A DNA stretch of 18,335 nucleotides from Christensenella sp. UBA3944 (GCA_002385605.1 DGDU01000037.1:8143-26477), one strand, 5' to 3'; counted from the first letter of the stretch, positions 1 through 8,148 are shown. A program made the numbers and translations. The notes: generated from the letters alone by a model not told the origin.

Positions 1-1659
1 GGTATAGGATTTATAAACTATTTCGCCGTCGTGGCCGTTGCCCGTAAGCTCGTATGGGCTGGAGGGGCAGGTGCCGTCGCCTTCATAAATACAGTCGCCT
101 CTGCCTTCTTCGTGGTAGGGGCAATCGAAGTCGGCGTCGTAGTTTAAGTTGCTTTTCTTTACGGTTATCTGCTCTTTGTAGACCTCATAATACTGTTTGG
201 CAAGTTCTTTATTAGAGCCGACCTGAGAAGAAAGGAAGGCGCTCTGCTCGTCGCTGAACTTAAGAAGCATCTGATACACAAAGAAGTAATCGCTAAGCTT
301 GGGTATATCGTTGGGGTAATAGTAAAGCGACTCGATGCCCTGGGTTATCGAAGAGCCGAAGGTCTGCACGCGGTCTTTGCTGTCTACATAAGACGACCTG
401 CCTGTCTCGTAAAGGAATTTGAACTCGTTTATAACCTGTGCCTGAGTGACGGGGTTAGAGATAAGCGCGGCCTTCTTTACCTCGTGCTGGAGGGCGGAAA
501 GCACGGCGCTTTCGTACGCCTGGGCGAGGAAGTAGCTAAAGTCCTTATTGGAGCGCTTGATATTCTCGTTAAGCTGGCGGTAAGCCTCGACAAGATCCCT
601 GTCGGCGGTGAGGTCGTTCTTAAGGCTGTTATACTTCGCGACGGGGTCGATGGCGCTAATCTCAAGCTCGGCTAGGTTCAGCCCGGCCTGCTCAAGCTCG
701 GCTTTGGTGGCGTACCTGCTTACCTCTATGTCGCCTATCTTAATGTTGTCGATGGGCATTGTGTCTTCTTTTTCGCGGGTGGCGCGGGGCTTAACCACAT
801 CAAAGGTGTAGGTAAGGGTGTGGGATTCGTAGGAAATATTGCCGTCTTTATCGACAACCTTTTCGTCTACCGAAATCACAAAGGTGTTATCCTTCTTCTC
901 GGAAGAGGTGTCTATTGCCGTCGTGTACATGCTGTCGGGCACGATAAAGGCGTCGGACTTGCTGCCGTCGTCATAAACGATAACAACCTTTATGCTGTTT
1001 TTGTCTATGCCTTGGTTTACATAATACTCGTTCTTTTTGGTTTCGTCGTCCTTAATCTTAAGATATTCTTTGGTTTCGTCTGCAAATTCGATGCGGTCGA
1101 TGTTCTGATTGCCGCCATTCGCGATAACCTTGTTGTATGCCGTCAGAAGCTTATCCTGGTAGGCCTGTTTGGTGAGGCTCTCGAGCGAAGACTCGATAGA
1201 CTCTTTGGTCGAATACACGGCCGCGTAATACTCGGCGAGTGTGAGGGCGTCCTCGGGCTTTGTGAGGCTGTTCGGGAACATCCTTACGCTCTGGCGGGCC
1301 TGTATGGAAGCGTTGGGCGTGCTCGTGTTGGTAAGGTACACCATGGCCACCGTGATGAGGTACTTCGATTTAATCTTGTTCTCGAGGCACCACTCGAAGG
1401 CTTCCTCGACGGTGTAGTTATACCCGTAGTTGGGGTTGGTAAGATACGGGCCGTAAGTGTTGTAATAATCCATTATCTCATTCTGGGTTACGGTAAGCAC
1501 GATGCCGTTTACGCCCTTAACGGTGGCAAGCACCTGGTTGGCGGTGCGGTATTCGTTTTCCACAATGAGATTGCAGCCGGCGACCGCGAACACGCTTCCC
1601 AAAGCTACTGCGGCAACCAGCAGGCAGATGATAAATTTTTTGATAATCCTTTTGCCCAT
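1..1659 (-). CDS. Large secreted lipoprotein, PrsA/SurA foldase-like (3' end outside window)
   Basis: The reading frame stays open for 553 codons from ATG at 1659 to the window edge. AGGAG lies six bases upstream, and a sigma-A promoter lies at 1723-1751. The N-terminus has KRIIKK, a hydrophobic core and the lipobox VAGC with Cys29, so it should be a lipid-anchored exported protein. Residues after about 40 (VLATVKGVNGIVLTVTQNEI) resemble the opening of SurA/PrsA foldases (VNG..ITQ.E), followed by helical, Tyr/Gln-rich sequence. Roughly residues 195-290 look like an inserted beta-rich segment. At the visible end are Cys513, Cys523 and Cys531 with His516 and His543. No parvulin (PPIase) signature is seen in the visible part. 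The position beside secA fits a role in folding exported proteins outside the membrane. The foldase assignment rests on a weak N-terminal match; a generic SurA_N-type lipoprotein is equally possible. Confidence 0.7.
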   Translation of the reverse strand, partial: MGKRIIKKFIICLLVAAVALGSVFAVAGCNLIVENEYRTANQVLATVKGVNGIVLTVTQNEIMDYYNTYGPYLTNPNYGYNYTVEEAFEWCLENKIKSKYLITVAMVYLTNTSTPNASIQARQSVRMFPNSLTKPEDALTLAEYYAAVYSTKESIESSLESLTKQAYQDKLLTAYNKVIANGGNQNIDRIEFADETKEYLKIKDDETKKNEYYVNQGIDKNSIKVVIVYDDGSKSDAFIVPDSMYTTAIDTSSEKKDNTFVISVDEKVVDKDGNISYESHTLTYTFDVVKPRATREKEDTMPIDNIKIGDIEVSRYATKAELEQAGLNLAELEISAIDPVAKYNSLKNDLTADRDLVEAYRQLNENIKRSNKDFSYFLAQAYESAVLSALQHEVKKAALISNPVTQAQVINEFKFLYETGRSSYVDSKDRVQTFGSSITQGIESLYYYPNDIPKLSDYFFVYQMLLKFSDEQSAFLSSQVGSNKELAKQYYEVYKEQITVKKSNLNYDADFDCPYHEEGRGDCIYEGDGTCPSSPYELTGNGHDGEIVYKSYT

Positions 1660-1694
1660 ATCGAACTCCTAGGTTAAGGTATTACATATTTACT

Positions 1695-1722
1695 CTTAAA
1701 AGGCGGTTTTGCCCGCTTTAAG
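1695..1722 (-). other. Imperfect stem-loop at the 5' end of the lipoprotein leader
   Basis: On the minus strand CTTAAAGCGG and CCGCCTTTTAAG form an imperfect hairpin around a GCAAAA loop, one base after the -10 box of the lipoprotein promoter. The transcript would begin inside or just before it, so it is more likely a 5'-end stabilising stem-loop than a prfB terminator. No U-run follows it. Confidence 0.4.
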
Positions 1723-1751
1723 ATTATACTATATAAGGCTTATGATTTCAA
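1723..1751 (-). promoter_or_regulatory. Sigma-A promoter for the lipoprotein gene
   Basis: On the minus strand TTGAAA (1751-1746) and TATAAT (1728-1723) are separated by exactly 17 bases. It lies between the prfB stop and the lipoprotein start, giving a leader of about 57 bases. Confidence 0.75.
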
Positions 1752-1815
1752 CCTATTTTAATATGTAATAATTATAATTATAGCCTGTTTTCCTTAATAT
1801 TTTTAAGGCAGAATT

Positions 1816-2928
1816 TTAGTCGCGGCTTCCTCCCGCCGCGGCGATGAGGTAATCGTTTATGAACATCTCGATATCTCCGTCCATAACTGCCTCGACATTG
1901 GTGTTTTCGCAACCCGTGCGGTGGTCTTTAACCAGCGTGTAGGGACAGAAAATATAGCTTCGTATCTGGCTGCCCCACTCTATCTTTTTAAGCTCGCCTT
2001 TCAGCTTCTGCTCCTCCTCCATCTTTTCGCGCTCTTTTAGCTCGGTAAGTTTGGAGATAAGCATCTTCATTGCGGTTTCCCTGTTCTGAAGCTGGCTTCT
2101 CTCGTTCTGGCACCAGGTAACTATGCCCGTGGGAAGGTGGGTTATGCGCACAGCCGTTTCCACCTTGTTGACATTCTGCCCGCCCGCGCCGCTGCTCCTG
2201 CAGGTTTCCACCTTTATCTCGTCGGGGCTTATCTTTATTTCGGTGTCGTTTACTATTTCGGGCATAACCTCTACCGAAGCGAACGAGGTGTGCCTTCTCT
2301 TGTTGGCGTCAAACGGGCTTATTCTAACCAGTCTGTGCACCCCTTTTTCGGCTTTCAGGTACCCATAAGCGTTATTTCCGACAATCATAAAGGTTACGCT
2401 CTTTATGCCGGCCTCGTCTCCAGCCTGGTAGTCCATAACCTGAACGCCGTAGCCCTCGCGCTCGGCGTAGCGGGTGTACATGCGGTAAAGCATCTCTGCC
2501 CAGTCCTGCGCCTCGGTGCCGCCCGCGCCTGCGTGAATGGTAAGTATGGCGTTGTTGCTGTCATACTTGCCCCTCATAAGCGCCTCGAGGAAAAAGGCTT
2601 TCGCGTCCTTTTCGAGGCTGTCTAAGTGCTCCTCTACCTCGGCGGCGATGTCGGGGTCGCCCGACTCCTCGGCAAGCTCCATAAGCTCGTAGGCGTCCTT
2701 TACGCTCCTAGCGATGGTTTCGGCGGTATCAAGTTTTTTCTCTATCGTGGCTATACGGCGGTTAACATCTCTCGCCCTATCCATATCCTTCCAGAAGTTC
2801 TCGTCGTTCTGGCTTTCTTTAAGTTCGGCAAGCTCCGCCTTTAATTTTTCTATGCCGATGGCTTCGGTAGAGGTTTTCACCGAAGCAGCTATCTCGTTAA
2901 GCCTTTGATTTTGCGAATAAAAATCCAT
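1816..2928 (-). CDS. prfB: Peptide chain release factor 2
   Basis: This is release factor 2, which ends translation at UGA and UAA codons. The tripeptide SPF that identifies RF2 (RF1 has PxT) is at residues 204-206, followed by RRHTSF. The catalytic GGQ, which triggers peptide release at the peptidyl transferase centre, is at 249-251 in SSGAGGQNVNK. The length of 370 aa is normal. The start at 2928 is preceded by a weak GGGAAAG site, and an in-frame TAA eight codons upstream rules out a longer product. The N-terminal coiled region contains no in-frame TGA, so the programmed +1 frameshift that autoregulates RF2 in many bacteria is absent. The gene follows secA by 78 bases with no clear promoter between them, matching the secA-prfB pairing known from Bacillus, so the two are probably co-transcribed. 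Confidence 0.97.
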   Translation of the reverse strand: MDFYSQNQRLNEIAASVKTSTEAIGIEKLKAELAELKESQNDENFWKDMDRARDVNRRIATIEKKLDTAETIARSVKDAYELMELAEESGDPDIAAEVEEHLDSLEKDAKAFFLEALMRGKYDSNNAILTIHAGAGGTEAQDWAEMLYRMYTRYAEREGYGVQVMDYQAGDEAGIKSVTFMIVGNNAYGYLKAEKGVHRLVRISPFDANKRRHTSFASVEVMPEIVNDTEIKISPDEIKVETCRSSGAGGQNVNKVETAVRITHLPTGIVTWCQNERSQLQNRETAMKMLISKLTELKEREKMEEEQKLKGELKKIEWGSQIRSYIFCPYTLVKDHRTGCENTNVEAVMDGDIEMFINDYLIAAAGGSRD

Positions 2929-2964
2929 CGTCTTTCCCGTAAATAGGTGTTACACTGTCATCAA

Positions 2965-2988
2965 CAAAGCCTGATATGTCCAGGTTTG
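2965..2988 (-). other. Small stem-loop between secA and prfB
   Basis: On the minus strand CAAACCTG pairs with CAGGCTTTG (one bulged C) around a seven-base loop. TTGATGAC follows rather than a U-run, so this is not a convincing terminator. It could trim or stabilise the secA-prfB transcript, but that is inference. Confidence 0.3.
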
Positions 2989-3006
2989 CATATTAGAATA
3001 CTTTGT

Positions 3007-5700
3007 TTACTTGCCGCAGCAGTTTTTATACTTTCTTCCCGAACCGCAGGGACAGGGGTCGTTTCTTCCCACCGATTTGTTGGCGTCGCGGTTTACATAG
3101 GTTACCCTTCTCGAAGCGTCGGCCTCCCTCTGCATCTGTGAAACCCTGCGCTCTTGCACTTGAAGTATCATCCCGTCTATATCGGCCTTAAGAAGCCTTA
3201 TGGCGGTGGTGCGCCTTATTGCCTCAACCATCTCATCGAACATCTCGAAGCCCTCGCGGCGGTACTCCATAACGGGGTCGCGCTGGCCGTAGCCCCTTAG
3301 GCCTATGCCCTTTCGGAGCATATCCATGGCGTCGATATGGTCGCGCCAGTAGCCGTCAACAACCCTAAGGAGCATTATCCTTTCGATTTCGCCGAAGTCT
3401 ATGCCGTTTTCTTTGGCGCGGGCTATCTTATCCTCGTACTGCTTTACGGCGGTTTCGTAAACGGTCTTTTCGATAAGGTCGATATTCATCCTGCCGCAAA
3501 GCTCGGGGGTAATTATGTTGGTGCCCTTGTCCAGAACCTTAAGCTCGAGCTCGGTATTCACGGCGGCGTAATCTATGGTGGTTTCGTCGTTTTCGGTGAA
3601 GTCGATATACTGCCCGACGATTTCCTCGCAAAGCTGCTCCACAAACTTAAGAATCTGGTCGTGGATATCCTTACCCTCGAGAACTTCGTTGCGCTGCCCG
3701 TAAATAAGCTGGCGCTGCTTGTTCATAACATCGTCGTAATTCAACACATACTTTCTGCGGGCGTAGTTGTTTTCCTCGCACCTCTTCTGGGCGTTCTCAA
3801 TTTGCTTCGAGAGCATGGGAAGTTGGATCATCATTTCCTCGTCGCCCGAAAGGCTGGTGACGATAGCCTTAAGCCTGTCGCCCCCGAACAGCCTCAGAAG
3901 GTCGTCCTCAAACGAAAGATAGAAGCACGAGCTTCCGGGGTCGCCCTGGCGCCCCGAACGGCCTCTCAGCTGATTGTCTATACGCCTTGCCTCGTGCCTT
4001 TCGGTGCCGATCACGCGAAGGCCGCCAAGCTCAAGGACCTTTAACTTTTCTTTTTCGGACTCGGCGGCGTACTCCGCCAAAACCTCTTTGTATCTCACCC
4101 TCGCCTTTATCTCCTGCTCGTCCGTCAGGGTGTGATATGCGGTGGCTGCGTTAATCTGCTCGTCGGTGAAGCCCTCAAGAAGCATCTTCTGCCTGGCCTT
4201 AAAATCGGGGTTGCCGCCCAGCAGTATGTCCGTTCCGCGGCCCGCCATGTTAGTGGCTATGGTTACCGCGCCTATCGTGCCTGCCTGGGCGATTATGGCG
4301 GCTTCTTCTTTGTGCCTCTTCGCGTTAAGCACATTGTGCTTTATGCCCTCTTTACGAAGCATATCGCTTAGAAGTTCGCTGGTTTCGACATTGGTGGTGC
4401 CCACAAGCACGGGCTGCCCTCTCTTGTGGCACTCGGCGATATCCTTTATGATGTTTTCGTACTTCTTTTGCTTTGTTATATAAACCTTGTCGGGCTCGTC
4501 CTTCCTAATCATGGGCTTGTTGGTGGGTATGGGCACGACATCGAGGTTGTATATGCCCTTGAACTCGCCCTCTTCGGTAAGCGCCGTACCCGTCATGCCC
4601 GACAGTTTGGCGTACATACGGAAGTAATTCTGGAATGTTATTGTGGCGATTGTGCGGTTTTCGCGCTTTATCTGCACATTTTCTTTGGCTTCGATGGCCT
4701 GATGCAGCCCTTCGCTGTACCTTCTGCCCTCCATCTTGCGGCCGGTGAACTCGTCTACGATAATTATCTGGTTATCCTCGACGATATAATCCTTATCCCT
4801 GTGCATAAGGTAGTTGGCGCGCAGGGCGTTGTTTATTTTTATCATCAGTTCGGCGTTTTCGGCGTCGCCCAAATTGTTTATATGGAAGAACCTTTCGGCT
4901 TTCTCGATACCCTCTTCCGAAAGATAAATGTGCCTGTCCTTTTCCTCCAGGACATAATCCTTGTCGTTAAGTATGTTTACAAAGCGGTTGGCTTTAATAT
5001 AAATCTCGCTGCTCTCGCCCGCCTGCCCCGAAATAATCAAGGGGGTGCGCGCTTCGTCTATAAGTATGCTGTCCACCTCGTCTACGATGGCGAAGTGATG
5101 CCCGCGCTGCATAATGCCTTCTTTGCTTATCGCCATGTTGTCGCGCAGGTAGTCGAAGCCCACCTCGTTGTTTGTGGCGTATGTGATATCGGCGGCATAA
5201 GCCTGCTTTTTGGCCTCAAAATCCATATCGGGAAGCACGACGCCCACCGTCAGCCCCATAAAGCGGTAAATCTTGCCCATCCACTCGGCGTCACGCTTGG
5301 CAAGGTAATCGTTAACGGTAACAATGTGCACGCCTTTGCCCGTCAGGGCGTTCAGGTACGCTGGGAGGGTCGCTACAAGGGTTTTACCTTCACCTGTTTG
5401 CATCTCGGCGATTCTTCCTTGGTGAAGCACTATTCCGCCTATTATCTGCACATCGAAGTGCCTCATGTTAAGCACCCGTTTGCTCGCCTCTCTCACGGCG
5501 GCATAGGCGTCGTACAAAATTTCGTCCAGGCTTTCCCCCGCCTCTAATCTCTTTTTGAAAATCTGCGTCTGCGCGGCAAGTTCCTCGTCGCTCATCGCGC
5601 TATATTTGGGCTCAAGCGAGTTGACTCTCTCTGCCTGGGCTTTAAGTTTTTTAAGTTGTCTGTCTTTTTCGCTTCTGAAAAGCTTATCCAGAAAACCCAT
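3007..5700 (-). CDS. secA: Preprotein translocase ATPase SecA
   Basis: SecA is the motor ATPase that drives unfolded preproteins through SecYEG. Residues 100-107 are the Walker A site (MQTGEGKT), 207-210 the DEVD Walker B, followed by SILIDEARTPLIISG and further on the helicase-type AGRGTDI motif. The C-terminus carries the zinc-binding SEC-C tail with Cys883, Cys885, Cys894 and Cys895 (CPCGSGRKYKNCC), which contacts lipid, SecB or ribosomes in known SecAs. The length of 897 aa is typical for the Bacillota. I place the start at 5700 (MGFLDKLF), five bases after GGAGG. An ATG at 5703 is only two bases from it, and a TTG at 5712 overlaps the ribosome binding site itself. It heads the secA-prfB unit, with an extended -10 promoter at 5797-5807. 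Confidence 0.98.
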   Translation of the reverse strand: MGFLDKLFRSEKDRQLKKLKAQAERVNSLEPKYSAMSDEELAAQTQIFKKRLEAGESLDEILYDAYAAVREASKRVLNMRHFDVQIIGGIVLHQGRIAEMQTGEGKTLVATLPAYLNALTGKGVHIVTVNDYLAKRDAEWMGKIYRFMGLTVGVVLPDMDFEAKKQAYAADITYATNNEVGFDYLRDNMAISKEGIMQRGHHFAIVDEVDSILIDEARTPLIISGQAGESSEIYIKANRFVNILNDKDYVLEEKDRHIYLSEEGIEKAERFFHINNLGDAENAELMIKINNALRANYLMHRDKDYIVEDNQIIIVDEFTGRKMEGRRYSEGLHQAIEAKENVQIKRENRTIATITFQNYFRMYAKLSGMTGTALTEEGEFKGIYNLDVVPIPTNKPMIRKDEPDKVYITKQKKYENIIKDIAECHKRGQPVLVGTTNVETSELLSDMLRKEGIKHNVLNAKRHKEEAAIIAQAGTIGAVTIATNMAGRGTDILLGGNPDFKARQKMLLEGFTDEQINAATAYHTLTDEQEIKARVRYKEVLAEYAAESEKEKLKVLELGGLRVIGTERHEARRIDNQLRGRSGRQGDPGSSCFYLSFEDDLLRLFGGDRLKAIVTSLSGDEEMMIQLPMLSKQIENAQKRCEENNYARRKYVLNYDDVMNKQRQLIYGQRNEVLEGKDIHDQILKFVEQLCEEIVGQYIDFTENDETTIDYAAVNTELELKVLDKGTNIITPELCGRMNIDLIEKTVYETAVKQYEDKIARAKENGIDFGEIERIMLLRVVDGYWRDHIDAMDMLRKGIGLRGYGQRDPVMEYRREGFEMFDEMVEAIRRTTAIRLLKADIDGMILQVQERRVSQMQREADASRRVTYVNRDANKSVGRNDPCPCGSGRKYKNCCGK

Positions 5701-5738
5701 CATTACCTCCAAACGGTATTCAGGTGATACAAGCTAAA

Positions 5739-5763
5739 CCCCAAAAACCCGCCGTTTTTCGGC
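5739..5763 (-). promoter_or_regulatory. Hairpin plus T-run in the secA leader
   Basis: Reading toward secA, GCCG-AAAAA-CGGC is followed by GGG and TTTTT, about 35 bases after the promoter and 40 before the start. It resembles a weak intrinsic terminator. The AAAAAC of the loop could also pair with the downstream GTTTTT, giving a competing fold. Such a pair could act as an attenuator, but the stem has only four base pairs. Confidence 0.3.
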
Positions 5764-5796
5764 CAATTTAATAAAAGGTAAAACTTGCTAAAGAGT

Positions 5797-5807
5797 ATTA
5801 TAGCACA
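5797..5807 (-). promoter_or_regulatory. secA: Extended -10 promoter for secA-prfB
   Basis: On the minus strand TGTGCTATAAT contains a consensus TATAAT preceded by TGn. No good -35 lies 17 bases upstream, as is common for extended -10 promoters. It is about 95 bases upstream of the secA start. Confidence 0.6.
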
Positions 5808-5986
5808 AAAGCTCCCGATGTATATGAAAATTAAGCGAATCTTTATAATATAATAATGTTTATTTAATTATATCCTAAAGGCTTTTTCTGATAATATCCT
5901 CAAAGGCGATCCCCCTTTACCTTTTGCCGCAACCCGAATACCTCATGCCCAGCCTTATTTTACCCTAAAATTGTGTCGATAAATAA

Positions 5987-6015
5987 TTGCAAAAACGCAG
6001 ATTTTCTTATATAAT
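5987..6015 (+). promoter_or_regulatory. Promoter of the tRNA-Ser gene
   Basis: TTGCAA (5987-5992), a 17-base spacer and TATAAT (6010-6015) lie about 50 bases upstream of the mature tRNA 5' end. This gives the tRNA its own transcription unit, divergent from secA. Confidence 0.75.
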
Positions 6016-6035
6016 CTTAAAGACGCTTGTTTCGC

Positions 6036-6050
6036 GCCCGCGAAGCGGGC
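6036..6050 (+). other. Stem-loop in the tRNA 5' leader
   Basis: GCCCGC-GAA-GCGGGC is a perfect six-base-pair hairpin between the promoter and the tRNA. AAAACTAAAT follows, so it is not a terminator on this strand. It probably belongs to the precursor leader removed by RNase P. Confidence 0.4.
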
Positions 6051-6070
6051 AAAACTAAATACTATCGTAT

Positions 6071-6161
6071 GGAGAGATGTCCGAGGGGTCGAAGGAGCAC
6101 GACTGGAAATCGTGTGTGCGCCAAAAACGCACCGTGGGTTCAAATCCCACTCTCTCCGCCA
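6071..6161 (+). tRNA. tRNA-Ser(GGA)
   Basis: A full cloverleaf can be read: acceptor stem GGAGAGA/TCTCTCC, anticodon stem CACGA/TCGTG with loop CTGGAAA, anticodon GGA at 6105-6107 (reads UCU/UCC serine codons), a long class II variable arm (GTGCG/CGCAC) typical of tRNA-Ser, and T-arm GTGGG-TTCAAAT-CCCAC. The discriminator is G6158, and CCA is encoded at 6159-6161. It has its own promoter and terminator. I see no attachment-site duplication or integrase nearby. Confidence 0.96.
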
Positions 6162-6166
6162 AACAA

Positions 6167-6206
6167 AACAGCGTTGAACTCTAGGAGACATCAACGCTGT
6201 TTTTTA
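6167..6206 (+). terminator. Intrinsic terminator of the tRNA-Ser gene
   Basis: AACAGCGTTGA (6167-6177) pairs perfectly with TCAACGCTGTT (6191-6201) around a 13-base loop, followed by a run of Ts to 6205. It starts six bases after the CCA end. Confidence 0.92.
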
Positions 6207-6343
6207 TTTAATACTTCTTTATTCATGGGTGATATTTAATTATTAAGCTTCTAAATATATATGAGTAGACAATAGAATTCTCCTTCCTTATCCTTTATTC
6301 ACCCTAAAACATATATGACTTTTCTGTGAACAGCTTTATTATA

Positions 6344-7858
6344 TTATTCTTGACTTTCCGCCGCCTGTTTGCGTTCGGCGAGTTCGCGGACGATTTGGTT
6401 GTATTTCTTTTCGTCGATGGTGCATTTTTTAGAGCAGACAAAGACTGCCAGCAGTAAGAATACTATCGGCAAAAAGACCATAACGCAGCGTAGCGAGAGC
6501 ATTACCGAGGGGTCGACCGTTTTTAATTCGGCAGCAATAAGGGTTGCTTTTTCGGATTCCTGATAAATGCCCTGAAAAACGCCGTTCTCGACTTCAGAAA
6601 TATAATTGGTAACCTTTGTTATGTTAAGCGCGGCATAAGTGACGCTTAAAATTCCGAATTGAAGGGCGCTCCCGAACTTCGCCATAAGCGGGCGAAGCGA
6701 AAAGATTATGCCCTCGTTGCGTGTGCCGAATTTCCACTCGTTGTACTCTACCGAGTTGCTGATATTTATTGTAAGGATGTTATAGAAAAGGACTTGCCCG
6801 AAATTAATCAGGACGCCGCAGGCCGCCAGCAGGTAGAAGCCCTTCGTGCCCGAGATAAATCCCATAAGGAAGAAGAGCGCGTAGCCTGCAATCGCCGTAA
6901 GTATGCATATCCAGATCATTTTTCGCCTGCCCCATGTGCGCGACAGATACGGGAAAAGAAGCATCGGAACGGCGCCCATAATGCCGTACACAACGGTAAA
7001 TATGGTAACTAGCGAGCCTTCGTAGCCGTATGTGATATAAACATATATTGTCATAAAGCTGCTGAGAACGCCGCTTGCAGTGTTATAGATAAGCATAACA
7101 ATGGCAGTCCAGCGTAGCTGATCGTTGGACTTAATTATATTAACGACCTTCCGGAGGGACATTTTTTCTTCGTCATCGATGCCCTTAACCGCAAGGTTTT
7201 TTTCTTTTACTCCGAAGAAGGTGAGCAGCTGACAGCCGATAAAGAACAGGCAAATAATCGCCGCGATTACCGCAAAAGCGATGATATTGCTGCCGCCTAT
7301 CGTAAATTCGCCCGCCGTAAAGAAAGGTATGGCAATCGAGGCCGCGCCGCCGCCCGCGCCTGCAAGCAGGTTGGCCCAGGATGTCAGGCTGTTGCGGTCG
7401 TTATCGTTGGATGTAAGGGCAGGAAGCATCGACCAGTATCCGATGTCGTTCATCGTATATGTAAAATCCCACAGAAGATACATACATGCGATAAACGCCA
7501 CATATGACCAGCCTGTTAGCCCGTACATACTGGATGTATATATGACCATAAGTACAGCCGAATTAGTCAAAACACCGATTAAAATCCAGGGTTTGAACTT
7601 GCCGAATCTCGTCCTTGTCCTCTCGACAATAAATCCCATTATCGGGTCGTTAACGCCGTCCCAGATCTTTGCCGCGATAAAGAGCGCCGTTAAAGTTAGC
7701 TGCTGCTGCAAGGTGATTTTGTTGGTAAGCAGGATAAATGTGAAAAGCCACCCATTGAAAAGCTGATAAGACATATCCCTGCCCACACCGCCGAAGCAGT
7801 AACTCCACTTCGAGCGCTTGTCGATAGGCTCTGCCACGGTGTTTTGAATCTGCGTCAT
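6344..7858 (-). CDS. GPH-family sugar:cation symporter (MelB-like, MFS)
   Basis: This 504-aa membrane protein has about 12 hydrophobic segments. Near the end of TM2 it carries IWDGVNDPIMGFIVERTRTR (Asp67, Asp71), followed by FGKFKPW, the signature of glycoside-pentoside-hexuronide:cation symporters. Asp67 and Asp71 correspond in pattern to the cation-binding aspartates of melibiose permease. It should import a glycoside, pentose or hexuronide with Na+ or H+. The substrate cannot be read from sequence. AGGAGG lies eight bases before the start, and a promoter lies at 7897-7925. The divergent neighbour is a Gfo/Idh/MocA oxidoreductase, which suggests that an imported sugar or sugar acid is oxidised inside the cell. 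The 137 bases downstream, up to the tRNA terminator, hold no GC-rich hairpin on this strand. Confidence 0.9.
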   Translation of the reverse strand: MTQIQNTVAEPIDKRSKWSYCFGGVGRDMSYQLFNGWLFTFILLTNKITLQQQLTLTALFIAAKIWDGVNDPIMGFIVERTRTRFGKFKPWILIGVLTNSAVLMVIYTSSMYGLTGWSYVAFIACMYLLWDFTYTMNDIGYWSMLPALTSNDNDRNSLTSWANLLAGAGGGAASIAIPFFTAGEFTIGGSNIIAFAVIAAIICLFFIGCQLLTFFGVKEKNLAVKGIDDEEKMSLRKVVNIIKSNDQLRWTAIVMLIYNTASGVLSSFMTIYVYITYGYEGSLVTIFTVVYGIMGAVPMLLFPYLSRTWGRRKMIWICILTAIAGYALFFLMGFISGTKGFYLLAACGVLINFGQVLFYNILTINISNSVEYNEWKFGTRNEGIIFSLRPLMAKFGSALQFGILSVTYAALNITKVTNYISEVENGVFQGIYQESEKATLIAAELKTVDPSVMLSLRCVMVFLPIVFLLLAVFVCSKKCTIDEKKYNQIVRELAERKQAAESQE

Positions 7859-7896
7859 AATTCTTCCTCCTCGCGAAAATACCGCAAACAGGTATT

Positions 7897-7925
7897 AGTT
7901 TATCAGAACTGTTGCGCGAAAACAA
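7897..7925 (-). promoter_or_regulatory. Promoter of the GPH symporter gene
   Basis: On the minus strand TTGTTT (7925-7920), 17 bases, and TAAACT (7902-7897) preceded by TGA. Three or four mismatches to consensus in all, offset by the TGn extension. The leader is about 30 bases. Confidence 0.5.
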
Positions 7926-8119
7926 TATCTTCCCGAAAAAAGTTTCATCTCAAAAACATTCTAACAAATAAAAGAAGGCCTCCGAGCCGCCTCGAGGTTT
8001 GCCGAAGCAGCCCAAAGGCCGTTATCATCATGCTAATATTGTATTTTCATAGCTTGCCTTTTGGTTACATAGCGCTGTTTTCCCTTCGCATAAGCATTTT
8101 GCCTATAAAATAAGATTTA

Positions 8120-8148
8120 TTGACTTTGGCGAAGGGGAATGATATATT
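8120..8148 (+). promoter_or_regulatory. Promoter of the Gfo/Idh/MocA oxidoreductase gene
   Basis: TTGACT (8120-8125), a 17-base spacer ending in TGA, and TATATT (8143-8148). It predicts a leader of nearly 200 bases, long for a single metabolic gene. Confidence 0.6.

Noticed and set aside
4426..5547. A 373-codon open frame on the plus strand
   Set aside because: It lies fully antisense to secA, has no family resemblance and only reflects codon bias on the other strand. The same holds for long plus-strand frames at 820-1677, 2137-2625 and 3337-4044.
5701..5712. Earlier secA starts (ATG 5703, TTG 5712)
   Set aside because: The TTG overlaps the GGAGG site itself, and ATG 5703 is only two bases from it. 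ATG 5700 has proper spacing and gives the usual MGFLDKLF start.
6036..6050. GC-rich hairpin before the tRNA as a terminator
   Set aside because: No T-run follows on either strand, so it is listed only as a leader stem-loop.
6027..6239. Open frames across the tRNA-Ser region on both strands
   Set aside because: They translate the tRNA and its terminator, have no ribosome binding site and match no protein pattern.
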